DNA of 64,000 nucleotides from Novosphingobium pokkalii (GCF_014652855.1 NZ_BMZP01000011.1:79692-143691), one strand, 5' to 3'; positions 18,747-27,644 are shown, counted from the stretch's first letter. Notes: generated from the letters alone by a model not told the origin. Numbers and translations are program-made.

Positions 18747-20060
18747 TCACACCCCCAGCCGGTCACGCAGCGTGTACCACAGCGATCCCAGCGTGGAGAG
18801 CGGCGCGCGGAAGCGCTGCCCGCCCGGAAATGGCGGATGGGGCAGATCGGCAAAGACATCGAACCGGGCATGCTGCCCGCCGATCGCCTCGGCCAGCAGG
18901 CGCCCCAGCAACTGCGTGGTCGTCACGCCATGGCCGCTGTCACCATGCGAATAATAGATACTGGGCGAAAGGCGGCCGATCTGCGGCATGCGGCTGAGCG
19001 TCATGGCAAAGGTGCCGCTCCACGCGAAATCGAGCTTCACGTCCTGCAACTGCGGGAAAGTCTTGACCAGGCCGGGGCGGATCTTGGCCTCGACGCTGGC
19101 CGGATCCTGCCCGCCATAGACGATGCCCCCGCCATAGAGCAGCCGGCCATCGGCGGTGCGGCGGAAATAGTCGAGGATGTAGTTGGCATCCTCCACGCAG
19201 GCGTTGCTGGGCAGCAATTGCGCGGCAAGATCCCCCAGCGGCTCGGTCGTCACCACCTGGCTCGACACCGGCATGATCTGGCCAAACAGCTTGGGCTGGG
19301 TCTTGCCGAGATAGGCATTGCCGCAGACCACCAGCGTTTGCGCGGTAACGACGCCTTGCGCCGTGGTCACGCGGGGCTGCGGGCCGCTGTCATCGATGGT
19401 CAGAACGCGGCTATATTCGAACAGGCGCCCGCCCAGCGCCTCGAACGCGGCGGCTTCGCCCAGCAGGTAGTTGAGCGGATGGAAATGGCCACGCAACGGA
19501 TCAAGAATGCCGCCGACGTAGCGATCGCTCCGGACATGGGCACGCAAGGCTGCGCGGTCCAGCACCTGCACATCGCCATGGCCATGCGCGGCCCAGACCT
19601 TTGCCTCTTCCTCCAGGCCACGCATCTGCTTGGCCGTCAGCGCCACGCCCAGCCCGCCATCGACCAGATCACAGGCAATGCCGTATTTCGCCACGCGCTG
19701 GCGGATGATGTCGGCCCCTTCCAGCGCCACTTTGCCCAGTTCGCGCGCCACGTCCGGGCCGTGCCGCGCCTCCAGCACATCGAGCCCGCGCGAATAGCCG
19801 TTGATCAGTTGCCCGCCGTTGCGGCCCGATGCGCCCCAGCCCACGCGCTCGCTTTCCAGCACGATCACGTCCACGCCGCGCTCGGCCAGTTCCAGCGCCA
19901 CCGACAGGCCGGTGAAGCCCGCGCCGATCACGCAGACCGTGGCGTGATGCGCGCCTTGCAGCACGGGCCGCTGCGGCGCGGGATTGGCACTTGCAGCATA
20001 CCAGGTCGGCATGCCGGCATAGCGCGCAGAGGGGCGCCGGCCCTGTACCACCATGTCCAT
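18747..20060 (-). CDS. puuB: Gamma-glutamylputrescine oxidase PuuB (FAD-dependent)
   Basis: FAD-dependent amine oxidase of the DAO family that oxidises gamma-glutamylputrescine to gamma-glutamyl-gamma-aminobutyraldehyde with H2O2 release. 437 residues. The FAD-binding dinucleotide fold is CVIGAGFTGLSVALELAERG (~44-63), then GWGASGRNGGQLING, typical of PuuB/OrdL. The C-terminus has YYSHGDSGHGVTTTQLLG. ATG at 20060 overlaps the puuA stop (TGATG); a GTG three bases earlier is possible. Assignment as PuuB rests on the family and on puuA, puuC and puuD next to it. Confidence 0.85.
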   Translation of the reverse strand: MDMVVQGRRPSARYAGMPTWYAASANPAPQRPVLQGAHHATVCVIGAGFTGLSVALELAERGVDVIVLESERVGWGASGRNGGQLINGYSRGLDVLEARHGPDVARELGKVALEGADIIRQRVAKYGIACDLVDGGLGVALTAKQMRGLEEEAKVWAAHGHGDVQVLDRAALRAHVRSDRYVGGILDPLRGHFHPLNYLLGEAAAFEALGGRLFEYSRVLTIDDSGPQPRVTTAQGVVTAQTLVVCGNAYLGKTQPKLFGQIMPVSSQVVTTEPLGDLAAQLLPSNACVEDANYILDYFRRTADGRLLYGGGIVYGGQDPASVEAKIRPGLVKTFPQLQDVKLDFAWSGTFAMTLSRMPQIGRLSPSIYYSHGDSGHGVTTTQLLGRLLAEAIGGQHARFDVFADLPHPPFPGGQRFRAPLSTLGSLWYTLRDRLGV

Positions 20061-21400
20061 CACAGCAATCCCAGGTAGGTATCGTACTCAAAGCGGTCGA
20101 TCTGGGCCAGGAACGCCGCGCGGTCCTGCTGCTTGCAGGCCAGGAAGATGTCGCGGAAGCGCGCCCCGAACATCTCTTCGGCCCGCGCCGAAGCGGCAAA
20201 GGCCGCCTGGGCCACGCCCCATTCCACCGGCAGCGGCGCGCCTTCGCCCGGATGCAGCGGGTCTTGCGCGGGCGGAGGCATCACGCCTTGTTCGATGCCC
20301 TGGAGCATGGCGCCGAGCATCGCCGCCATGGCGACATGCGGGTTCACGTCCGCCCCGGAAATGCGATGTTCGATCCGCGTGGCCTTGGCATCGCCCACGA
20401 TCACCCGCACTGCGGCCGAGCGATCGTCGATCCCCCAGCTTGCCGAGACCGGCGCATGGACATCGGGGCGGAAGCGGCGGAACGAGTTGTAGTTGGGGGC
20501 AAAGGCCAGCATCGTTTCGGGCATGGCCGCCAGCAGGCCGGCCACCGCATGCAACAGCGTGTCGGCCGGGCCACCTTCGGGCCGGGCCAGCACGTTCTTG
20601 CCCGCGCCATCATTCAGGCTGGCGTGGATGTGCATGCCGCTGCCCGAGCAATCGCCATAGGGCTTGGCCATGAACGTGGCGCCCAGGCCATGGTGCGCCG
20701 CTAGGGCGCGCACGATCCGCTTCATCAGCACGGTATCGTCGGCGGCCGCCAGCGCGTCGGCGCGGTGCAGCAGGTTCAGTTCGTATTGCCCCGGTCCGGC
20801 CTCGCTGATCACGGCGTCGGCGGGAATGCCCATGGCGTGGGCCAGCTCCATGATCTGGTCGAACAGCGCGGCATGGGCGCTGAGCGCCGTGGTCGACAGC
20901 GTGTCATTGCGGCGCAGGTTGCCGTCGGGCGGCACCGGCACGCCGTTGTCCAGGCGATAGAGATAGAATTCCAGTTCCGTCGCGACCACCGGCGTCAGCC
21001 CGCGCGCGGCATAGCGCGCCAGCAGGGCCTGGAGCATGCCGCGCGGATCGGCCACGACCGGGCCGCCGTCCTTGTCCACCATGCCCAGGAAGACTTGCGC
21101 GCTGTCCTCGCCCAGCCAGGGCGCCTTGCTCCAGCGGCCCGCCACCGGCCAGCACAGCCCATCGGGATCGCCCGTGCCAAAGGCAAGCCCGGCGCCGGCG
21201 ACGTCACAGCCCCAAGCATCCAGGGCAAAGACCGACAGCGGCATCGGCAGGCCCTTGGCGGCCAGGGCCAGCGCCTTGTCGCGCACCAGCCATTTGCCCT
21301 TGGGCGCGCCGTTCACGTCGGTTAGGAATGCCTCCACCCGGGTCACTTCGGGATGGGCAGCCAGCCAGTCGGCAAAGGACGATGCGGTTTCTTGTGTCAT
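20060..21400 (-). CDS. puuA: Gamma-glutamylputrescine synthetase PuuA (glutamine synthetase family)
   Basis: ATP-dependent ligase that joins glutamate to putrescine, the first step of the Puu pathway. 446 residues with the glutamine-synthetase catalytic fold: TELEFYLYR, SEAGPGQYELNL and GSGMHIHASLND hold the metal and substrate ligands, and ISGADVNPHVAMAAML the C-terminal part. PuuA-type glutamine synthetases lack the regulatory adenylylation Tyr of GlnA. The ATG chosen (MTQETASSF) lies directly after a TGTGATCACA palindrome; the open frame upstream is not conserved sequence. Divergent from puuC. Confidence 0.87.
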   Translation of the reverse strand: MTQETASSFADWLAAHPEVTRVEAFLTDVNGAPKGKWLVRDKALALAAKGLPMPLSVFALDAWGCDVAGAGLAFGTGDPDGLCWPVAGRWSKAPWLGEDSAQVFLGMVDKDGGPVVADPRGMLQALLARYAARGLTPVVATELEFYLYRLDNGVPVPPDGNLRRNDTLSTTALSAHAALFDQIMELAHAMGIPADAVISEAGPGQYELNLLHRADALAAADDTVLMKRIVRALAAHHGLGATFMAKPYGDCSGSGMHIHASLNDGAGKNVLARPEGGPADTLLHAVAGLLAAMPETMLAFAPNYNSFRRFRPDVHAPVSASWGIDDRSAAVRVIVGDAKATRIEHRISGADVNPHVAMAAMLGAMLQGIEQGVMPPPAQDPLHPGEGAPLPVEWGVAQAAFAASARAEEMFGARFRDIFLACKQQDRAAFLAQIDRFEYDTYLGLL

Positions 21401-21413
21401 GGTGTGATCACAT
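21401..21413. promoter_or_regulatory. Operator palindrome, puuA side
   Basis: GGTGTGATCACAT contains the perfect palindrome TGTGATCACA one base ahead of the puuA ATG. The same core occurs at 21552-21562 before puuC and, with one change, at 23859-23871 before the transporter genes. This points to one repressor for the whole polyamine block. No regulator gene is nearby; the GTGATCAC core is compatible with a GntR-type protein, but that is only a guess. Confidence 0.6.
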
Positions 21414-21551
21414 ATGAAAACACCCGCGCCCTGTCCAGCCCGGATCGTACCATGCAGATGGGCTTTTCCGGGCGATCCGGTCCTTTTCCTGCCGTACAAG
21501 CTACAAGGCAATGCGCCGACGCACCTTGCACGGCGCGCCACAATGACTATT

Positions 21552-21562
21552 AGTGATCACAC
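21552..21562. promoter_or_regulatory. Operator palindrome, puuC side
   Basis: AGTGATCACAC, second copy of the palindrome, about 30 bp upstream of the puuC start. It is a mirror-image placement of the site ahead of puuA, with the GTGATCACAC half-sequence pointing toward each gene. Confidence 0.6.
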
Positions 21563-21589
21563 ATTGCAAAAGCCGGATCGACCACAACC

Positions 21590-23083
21590 ATGACCTCTGC
21601 GCCCCCTACCCTGCCCACCCGCCTGCCGGCCCACCACGTGATCGGCGGCGCCCAGGTGCCGGCCGCCACGGGCGCCACGCTGGACACCGTCAACCCCGGC
21701 ACGGGCCAAGTGATCGGCACGTTGCCGGCCGGTGACGCGCAGGACGTGGACCGTGCCGTGGCCAGCGCGCGCCAGCGCTTTGAAAGCGGCCAGTGGCGCG
21801 ACATGAAGCCGGCCGAGCGCAAGAAGCGCCTGCTCGCGCTGGCCGACAAGCTGGAAGCGGCGGCGGAGGAATTCGCGGTTCTCGAAACGATCGATTCGGG
21901 CAAGCCGATCAGCGACACCCGCAATGTCGACGTGCCCCTCGCGCTGGGCACCCTGCGCTTTTACGCCGAGGCGGTGGACAAGGTCCATGGCGAGGTCGGC
22001 CCCACCGGGCCGGACAAGTTTTCCTATGCCGTGCACGATCCGCTGGGGGTGATCGGCGCGATCGTGCCGTGGAATTTCCCGCTGCTGATGGCGATGTGGA
22101 AAATCGCCCCGGCGCTGGCAATGGGCAATTCGATGGTGGTCAAGCCTTCGGAGCTGTCCTCGCTCACCGCGCTGCGCTTTGCCGAACTGGCGCTGGAGGC
22201 AGGCCTGCCCGATGGCGTGCTCAACGTCGTCACCGGCACCGGACAGGATGCCGGCGCCGCGCTGGCCCTGCATCCCGACGTGGACATGATCACGTTCACC
22301 GGCTCCGGCCCGGTCGGGCGGCAGTTGATGCGCTATTCGGCCGACAGCAATCTCAAGCGTGTCAGCCTGGAGCTGGGCGGCAAGAGCCCGCACATCGTCT
22401 TTGCCGACTATCCCGATCTCGATCGCGCGGCAGCAGCGGCCGCCTGGGGCATCTTCTACAACCAGGGCCAGGTCTGCACCGCCGGATCCCGCCTGCTGGT
22501 GCAGCGTTCGATCCATGCCGAGTTCGTGGAGAAAGTCCTGGCCGTGGCCCGGACCATCCGCCCCGGCGATCCGCTCGATCCGGCCACGCAACTGGGTGCG
22601 GTGATCAGTGAAAAGCAGATGGAAGGCGTGCTCACCCGCATTGCCCGCGCCCAGCAGGAAGGCGCCGCGCTGCGCCTGGGCGGCAGCCGTGCCCGCGTCG
22701 AGACCGGCGGCTTCTACCTCGATCCCACGGTGTTCGACAGTGTCAGCAACGCCAGCAGCCTGGCGCAGGAGGAAGTGTTTGGCCCGGTGCTGGCGGTCGT
22801 GCCGTTCGACACGCCCGAAGAGGCCCTGGCTCTGGCCAACGACACCGACTATGGCCTTGCCTCGGGCCTGTGGACCGGATCGATCGACGTGGCCCACGCC
22901 TTTGCCCGCCGCCTGCGCGCCGGGCTGGTGTGGATCAACGGCTGGGACGCCTGCGACATCACCATGCCGTTCGGCGGGTTCAAGCAATCCGGCTTTGGCC
23001 GCGACCGCAGCCTTCACGCGCTCTACAAATATGCCGACATGAAATCGGTGACGATCTCGCTGTCGCAAGGTTTTCCCGCATGA
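21590..23083 (+). CDS. puuC: Gamma-glutamyl-gamma-aminobutyraldehyde dehydrogenase PuuC
   Basis: Aldehyde dehydrogenase, 497 residues, third Puu step: oxidises gamma-glutamyl-gamma-aminobutyraldehyde to gamma-glutamyl-GABA. Seen are GVIGAIVPWNFPLLM, ITFTGSGPVGRQ, LELGGKSPHIVFADYPD with the general-base Glu, NQGQVCTAGSRLLV with the catalytic Cys, EEVFGPVLAVVPFD and MPFGGFKQSGFGRDRS. This VCTAGSR form is characteristic of PuuC/AldA-like enzymes acting on amino-aldehydes. The stop overlaps the puuD start (ATGA). Confidence 0.86.
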   Translation: MTSAPPTLPTRLPAHHVIGGAQVPAATGATLDTVNPGTGQVIGTLPAGDAQDVDRAVASARQRFESGQWRDMKPAERKKRLLALADKLEAAAEEFAVLETIDSGKPISDTRNVDVPLALGTLRFYAEAVDKVHGEVGPTGPDKFSYAVHDPLGVIGAIVPWNFPLLMAMWKIAPALAMGNSMVVKPSELSSLTALRFAELALEAGLPDGVLNVVTGTGQDAGAALALHPDVDMITFTGSGPVGRQLMRYSADSNLKRVSLELGGKSPHIVFADYPDLDRAAAAAAWGIFYNQGQVCTAGSRLLVQRSIHAEFVEKVLAVARTIRPGDPLDPATQLGAVISEKQMEGVLTRIARAQQEGAALRLGGSRARVETGGFYLDPTVFDSVSNASSLAQEEVFGPVLAVVPFDTPEEALALANDTDYGLASGLWTGSIDVAHAFARRLRAGLVWINGWDACDITMPFGGFKQSGFGRDRSLHALYKYADMKSVTISLSQGFPA

Positions 23084-23802
23084 GCCGCCCGCTGCTGGGC
23101 GTTTCGTGCTGCCTGCGTCCGGGCGATGCCGAACCGGTGCATGGCGTGATCGACCGCTATCTGCGCGCGCCGGCCAGCCATGCCGATGCCGACGTGGTGC
23201 TGGTGCCCGCGCTGCCAGGCCTGACCGACTGGGCCAGCCTGGCCAGCCGGCTCGATGGCCTGCTGCTCACCGGCAGCCCGTCGAACATGGAGCCTTGGCG
23301 CTATGGCGGCAGCCAGGGCGATGGCCCGTTCGACCCCGCGCGCGACACCGCCACGCTGGCGCTGGGCGATGCCATGCTGCGCGCCGGCAAGCCGGTGTTC
23401 GGCATCTGCCGGGGATTCCAGGAATTGAACGTGGCGTTTGGCGGCAGCTTGCAGACCCTGCCCACCGACGGGCCGGTGGCCCACCACGCGCCCGACGGCG
23501 TCAGCCTGGCAGAGATGTTTGCCGCCACGCATCCCGTGGCGCTCAGCCCCGGCGGCATCCTGGCACAGGCACTGGGCGAAAGCATCACCGTCAACACCGT
23601 GCACTATCAGGGCGTGAAGGACCTGGGCCAGGGCCTGCGCGTGGAAGCCACCGCCGCCGATGGACTGGTCGAGGCGTTTTCGGCGCAAGTCGGCGCCGCC
23701 CCGGTGCTGGCCGTGCAATGGCACCCGGAATGGGATGCCGACAGCAACCCGGCCTCGGCCTGGTTCTTCCAGCGGCTCGGCCAGGCCCTGCGCGGCAATT
23801 GA
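23080..23802 (+). CDS. puuD: Gamma-glutamyl-gamma-aminobutyrate hydrolase PuuD (class I amidotransferase fold)
   Basis: Releases glutamate from gamma-glutamyl-GABA to give GABA, the last Puu step. 240 residues. GICRGFQELNVAFGGSL holds the nucleophilic Cys, HYQGVKDLG the mid segment, and VQWHPEWDADSN the His-Pro-Glu part of the triad. The ATG overlaps the puuC stop by 4 bp. The frame is open upstream because of high GC, but this start matches the family's N-terminus (RPLLGVSCC). Confidence 0.87.
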   Translation: MSRPLLGVSCCLRPGDAEPVHGVIDRYLRAPASHADADVVLVPALPGLTDWASLASRLDGLLLTGSPSNMEPWRYGGSQGDGPFDPARDTATLALGDAMLRAGKPVFGICRGFQELNVAFGGSLQTLPTDGPVAHHAPDGVSLAEMFAATHPVALSPGGILAQALGESITVNTVHYQGVKDLGQGLRVEATAADGLVEAFSAQVGAAPVLAVQWHPEWDADSNPASAWFFQRLGQALRGN

Positions 23803-23833
23803 CGCTGCGGCAAGCGAACGAGCATATTAGGCG

Positions 23834-23871
23834 TTGACCGCAAGGCAGCTCGCGCATAGGTGTGATCGCAG
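23834..23871 (+). promoter_or_regulatory. Predicted promoter and third operator copy ahead of the transporter genes
   Basis: TTGACC (23834-23839) with a -10-like ATAGGT about 16-17 bp later, directly followed by GGTGTGATCGCAG (23859-23871). The latter matches the puuA-side site GGTGTGATCAC at 10 of 11 positions. It suggests the ABC transporter has its own promoter under the same repressor. Confidence 0.45.
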
Positions 23872-24045
23872 ATAACGGGGGAATCCCCGGCAACGACAAC
23901 AAGGCGCCCATGACAAGCAAGGGCGCCACGCAGGCAGGCATATTCACACCACCGCTGCGGATGCCGTTCCAACGGCATCTGTGGCCAGCTTTGGTTATGC
24001 GCTGATGTTTTTGGGGAAATTGCCACCGATGGGGATCATGCTGCG

Positions 24046-24927
24046 ATGAACAGCGCATGGAACAACAGCGCATCCGGCAGCAGGGCTTCCTTCCTTGCCG
24101 TGATCACCGCGCCCGCCGCCTGGATCACCCTGTTCTTCGTGATCCCGCTCAGCGTGATCTGGGCCTACAGCTTTGGCCGCACCCTGGGCCTGACCGAAGT
24201 GGCGGTGACCGGCACGCTCAGCAACTACGTGCGGGTGTTCGATCCGGTCTACCTGCTCATCTTTGCCAAGTCGCTGGTCTTTGCCGGGCTGACCACGGCG
24301 GTGTGCCTGGTGATCGGATTTCCCTATGCCCTGGCGATGACCTTTGCCTCTGACCGGGGCAAGATCCTGCTGCTGCTCGGCATCATGCTGCCGTTCTGGA
24401 CCAACCTGCTGGTCCGCACTTATGCGCTGATGGCGGTGATGCGCACCGAAGGCTACATCAACGATGCGTTCGGCCTCGTCGGGCTTGGCCCGTTCGAGAT
24501 GCTGCACACCAATTTCGCAGTGATCGTCGGCCTGGTCTATGTCCACCTGCCTTTCATCATCCTGCCGCTCTATTCCACGCTCGATCGCATGGACCGCTCG
24601 CTGATCGAGGCCAGCCTCGACCTGGGCGCCGGGCACATCGCCACGATCTTCAAGGTGATCATTCCCATCGCCAAGCCGGGCATCCTTTCGGCGATCATGC
24701 TCACCTTCATTCCCGCGCTCGGCTCCTACCTCACGCCGGACCTGCTCGGCGGGCCGGACAGCCAGATGATCGCCAGCGTGATCGAACGCCAGTTCAAGCG
24801 CGCCAACGACTGGCCGTTCGGCGCTGCGCTGTCGTTCATGCTGATGTACCTCACGCTGCTGGCGATGGGCCTGCGCGCGATCCAGGATCGCCGCGCCGCC
24901 CGCACCCGCAGCCAGGGAGATGCCTGA
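24046..24927 (+). CDS. potH: Polyamine-type ABC transporter permease (PotB/PotH-like)
   Basis: Inner-membrane permease of a spermidine/putrescine-type ABC importer, 293 residues, six predicted TM helices. The ATPase-contact EAA loop is seen in EASLDLGAGHIATIFKVIIP (~186-205), and GSYLTPDLLGGPDSQMI is a hallmark of PotB/PotH. The TGA of this gene overlaps the ATG of the next permease (TGATG). Substrate is inferred from the puu genes upstream; 2-component polyamine permeases also carry opines or agropine-like compounds. Confidence 0.83.
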   Translation: MNSAWNNSASGSRASFLAVITAPAAWITLFFVIPLSVIWAYSFGRTLGLTEVAVTGTLSNYVRVFDPVYLLIFAKSLVFAGLTTAVCLVIGFPYALAMTFASDRGKILLLLGIMLPFWTNLLVRTYALMAVMRTEGYINDAFGLVGLGPFEMLHTNFAVIVGLVYVHLPFIILPLYSTLDRMDRSLIEASLDLGAGHIATIFKVIIPIAKPGILSAIMLTFIPALGSYLTPDLLGGPDSQMIASVIERQFKRANDWPFGAALSFMLMYLTLLAMGLRAIQDRRAARTRSQGDA

Positions 24928-25769
24928 TGGCCAAAGCTCTCGATGCCAAGCCCGGCCCGCTCGAATACAGCCGCCGCTGGCCCTTGCGCCTGTGGGTTGG
25001 CGCGGTGATCCTGTTCCTCTACCTGCCGCTGGCCAGCCTGGTGGTGTTCAGCTTCAACGACAGCCGCCGCACCATCCGCTGGGAGGGCTTCACGCTCGAC
25101 TGGTATGGCACGATGTGGAACGATTCGGCGCTGATCGATGCCTTTACCAATTCCCTGACCATCGCGTTCATCTCGATGCTGTTCAGCGTGGTGCTGGGGG
25201 CGCTGACCGCGATTGCCCTGTGGCGCTTCCGCTTTCCCGGCAAGGGCCTGTTCGATGGCGCGGTGACGCTGCCGATCGTGGTGCCGGAAATCTGCATGGG
25301 GGTGGCCATGCTGGTATTCTTTGGCCAAATCGTGCCCTGGCCGCGCGACCTGGTCTGGCCATTCGACCTGGGCGCGATCATCATTGCCCACATCACGTTC
25401 AGCTTCCCCTTCGTTGCCGTGGTTGTCCGCGCCCGCCTCGCGAGCTTCAACCGCGAGATGGAGGAAGCCGCGCGCGATCTGGGCGCCAGCGAGCTGCGCG
25501 CGCTGTGGGACGTGCTGCTGCCCCATGTGCGCCCGGCGCTGATCTCGGGCGGGCTGCTGGCCTTCACGCTCAGCCTCGACGATTTCGTGATCACCTTCTT
25601 CACCTCTGGCCCCAACACGGTGACTTTTCCGGTGAAGATCTATTCGATGGTGCGCTTCTCGGTCACGCCCGAGGTCAACGCCGCCTCCACCGTGCTGATG
25701 CTCATCACCATTGCGCTGACCGCCATCGGCATGAAGCTCCAGGGCCGCGACCTGGCCCAGGGCCATTGA
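24927..25769 (+). CDS. potI: Polyamine-type ABC transporter permease (PotC/PotI-like)
   Basis: Second permease, 280 residues. N-terminal FLYLPLASLVVFSFNDSRR is typical of PotC/PotI, the EAA loop reads EEAARDLGASELRALWDVLLP (split here: EEAARDLGAS then ELRALWDVLLP), and LSLDDFVITFFTSGPNTVTF is strongly characteristic of the family. It pairs with the preceding permease and the following ATPase. Start overlap with the upstream stop implies coupled translation. Confidence 0.84.
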   Translation: MAKALDAKPGPLEYSRRWPLRLWVGAVILFLYLPLASLVVFSFNDSRRTIRWEGFTLDWYGTMWNDSALIDAFTNSLTIAFISMLFSVVLGALTAIALWRFRFPGKGLFDGAVTLPIVVPEICMGVAMLVFFGQIVPWPRDLVWPFDLGAIIIAHITFSFPFVAVVVRARLASFNREMEEAARDLGASELRALWDVLLPHVRPALISGGLLAFTLSLDDFVITFFTSGPNTVTFPVKIYSMVRFSVTPEVNAASTVLMLITIALTAIGMKLQGRDLAQGH

Positions 25770-25788
25770 TCTGACACAGGATTTCCCC

Positions 25789-26904
25789 ATGACCCAGCCT
25801 CTCATCCAGTTCGAGAACGTGACCAAGCGGTTCGGCTCGTTCATCGCGGTGGACGATGTCAGCCTCGATATCCAGCGCGGCGAGTTCTTCTCGCTGCTCG
25901 GCCCCTCGGGCTGCGGCAAGACCACGCTGCTGCGCATGCTCGCGGGCCTGGAAATGCCCAGCGAAGGCCGCATCCTGATTGATGGCGTGGACATGAGCGC
26001 CACCCCGCCCAACCGCCGCCCGGTCAACATGGTGTTCCAGTCCTACGCCGTGTTCCCGCACCTGACGGTGGCCGACAATGTCGCCTATGGCCTCAAGATC
26101 GACCGCGTGGCCAAGGACGAGCGCGAGGCCCGCGTGGCCGAGGCGCTGCGCCTGGTGAAGCTCGACGAGTTCGGCCACCGCAAGCCGGACCAGCTTTCGG
26201 GCGGCCAGCGCCAGCGCGTCGCACTCGCCCGCGCCCTGGTGAAAAAGCCCAAGGTGCTGCTGCTCGACGAGCCGCTGTCGGCACTCGATGCCAAGCTGCG
26301 CGATGCGATGCGCGCGGAACTGGCGCAGATCCAGCACGATGTCGGCGTGACGTTCGTGATGGTCACCCACGACCAGGACGAGGCCCTGGCCATGGCCAGC
26401 CGCTGCGCCCTGATGAACCGGGGCCGCCTGCAACAAGTGGCGGCGCCGGGCGATCTCTACGAATATCCCGCCAACCGTTTCGTGGCGGACTTCATCGGCA
26501 CGATCAACATGTTCGAGGGTCGCCTGAGCGTAGACGAGCCCGACCATGCCGCCGTTACCGCGCCCGAACTGCCGGCGCCGATCTATGTCAGCCATGGCGT
26601 GACCGGCGCGCCCGACACGCCGGTGTGGGTGGGCATCCGCCCAGAAAAGATCGCCATGACCCCGGCGCACGAAGGCCGCCCGGCCGGCCCGGCGGCGTGC
26701 CCGGATGCCAATGTGCTGGCCGGCACGATCGTCCGTTCGGCCTATCTCGGCAGCGAAACGCTCTACGATGTCGAGGCCGAAGGCGGCGCCACATTCAAGG
26801 TGGTGCGCACCAACGGCGAACGCACGCTTGCCCCCAGCCTGCCGGTGGGCGAAGCGGTGTGGCTGAGCTGGACGCCCACTGCGCCGGTCGTGCTGCTGGG
26901 CTGA
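25789..26904 (+). CDS. potG: Polyamine-type ABC transporter ATP-binding protein (PotA/PotG-like)
   Basis: 371-residue ATPase driving the importer. Walker A GPSGCGKTTLLRM (~44-56), Q-loop VFQSYAVFPHLTV, signature LSGGQRQRVALARAL, Walker B VLLLDEPLSALD and switch His in MVTHDQDEAL. The C-terminal ~130 residues are a TOBE regulatory domain (IRPEKIAMTP). It is 19 bp from the permease gene. No gene for a periplasmic binding protein is present in the window, so the binding protein must be encoded elsewhere. Confidence 0.87.
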   Translation: MTQPLIQFENVTKRFGSFIAVDDVSLDIQRGEFFSLLGPSGCGKTTLLRMLAGLEMPSEGRILIDGVDMSATPPNRRPVNMVFQSYAVFPHLTVADNVAYGLKIDRVAKDEREARVAEALRLVKLDEFGHRKPDQLSGGQRQRVALARALVKKPKVLLLDEPLSALDAKLRDAMRAELAQIQHDVGVTFVMVTHDQDEALAMASRCALMNRGRLQQVAAPGDLYEYPANRFVADFIGTINMFEGRLSVDEPDHAAVTAPELPAPIYVSHGVTGAPDTPVWVGIRPEKIAMTPAHEGRPAGPAACPDANVLAGTIVRSAYLGSETLYDVEAEGGATFKVVRTNGERTLAPSLPVGEAVWLSWTPTAPVVLLG

Positions 26905-26949
26905 ACCACAGCGGCGGGCGCCCGCGGATTGTCACTTCTGTTATGGTTT

Positions 26950-27074
26950 AGAGTGATCTAGAGCCGGGATGACGTTTCAATGAAACGCCATCACGCTCTA
27001 GATATCTGTGGTCGTGCTATTTTTGACAAAAACCGGTTCCCACTTTTTGTCATCACACTCTAGAGCCGGGATGA
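26950..27074. repeat. Compound intergenic repeat with hairpins
   Basis: CTAGAGCCGGGATGA occurs twice (26959-26973, 27060-27074). Between the copies lie an imperfect palindrome centred on GTTTCAATGAAAC (26968-26992) and a second inverted repeat GACAAAAA...TTTTTGTC (27023-27050) that encloses CCGGTTCCCA. CCGGTTCCCACTTTTT-type sequences are frequent in alphaproteobacterial spacers. Confidence 0.65.
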
Positions 27075-27091
27075 TCCAGGGGAGAAGACCG

Positions 27092-27589
27092 ATGAAACGC
27101 CTGCTTGTGCCCGCCTTGCTGCTGTTGCTCGTGCCCACCGCCCACGCCCAAGAAGCGGTGGTTGCCGCGCCCGATGCGGAAAGCCTGTTCACCAGCCCCG
27201 ATCCTGCGCTCAACCGCAACAAGCAGGCCGCGCTGCACATCGTCAAGGATCTGCTCGAATGCGGGCAGTGGGACAAGGCCGGGCAATACCTGACCCCGCG
27301 CTATATCCAGCACAATCCGATGGTGCCGTCGGGCCGGGACACCGTGGTCCACTTCTTTACCGAAGTGGTCAAGGTCAAGCCCAAGGCCTGCCCCGCGCGC
27401 ATGACCACGCCGGTGGTTTCCGTCACGGCAGAGGCGGACCGCGTCGTCGTCAGCTTTGCGCGCACGCTCAAGGATCCCAAGGATTCCGCCAAGACCTATA
27501 CCACCACCTGGTTCGACATGTGGCGCTTTGTCGATGGCAAGGCCGACGAGCACTGGGACGGCGCTACGCTGGGCGATGTCGCGCCCTGA
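27092..27589 (+). CDS. Secreted SnoaL-like (NTF2 fold) protein
   Basis: 165 residues with a Sec signal peptide (MKRLLVPALLLLLVPTAHA, cleavage after AHA) and an NTF2/SnoaL-type domain: YLTPRYIQHNPMVPSGRDTV and DMWRFVDGKADEHWDGA are the typical cone-shaped-fold segments. Such proteins include cyclases and binding or isomerase domains; the substrate cannot be told. The GGGGAGAAG box at 27079-27087 supports this ATG rather than the in-frame start inside the upstream repeat. Monocistronic. Confidence 0.75.
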   Translation: MKRLLVPALLLLLVPTAHAQEAVVAAPDAESLFTSPDPALNRNKQAALHIVKDLLECGQWDKAGQYLTPRYIQHNPMVPSGRDTVVHFFTEVVKVKPKACPARMTTPVVSVTAEADRVVVSFARTLKDPKDSAKTYTTTWFDMWRFVDGKADEHWDGATLGDVAP

Positions 27590-27617
27590 GCGCCGGTGCA
27601 GGGTCTGAACGGCTGAC

Positions 27618-27644
27618 CGTCAGGAGAGGCGCGCTCTCCCGACG
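27618..27644. terminator. Hairpin between convergent genes (possible terminator)
   Basis: CGTCAGGAGAG - GCGCG - CTCTCCCGACG forms a GC-rich stem between the SnoaL-like gene and the L,D-transpeptidase gene. There is no T-run on either strand, so intrinsic termination is uncertain. Confidence 0.4.

Noticed and set aside
27008..27091. N-terminal extension of the SnoaL-like protein
   Set aside because: The extension lies in the repeat; the signal peptide and GGGGAGAAG site fit the start at 27092.
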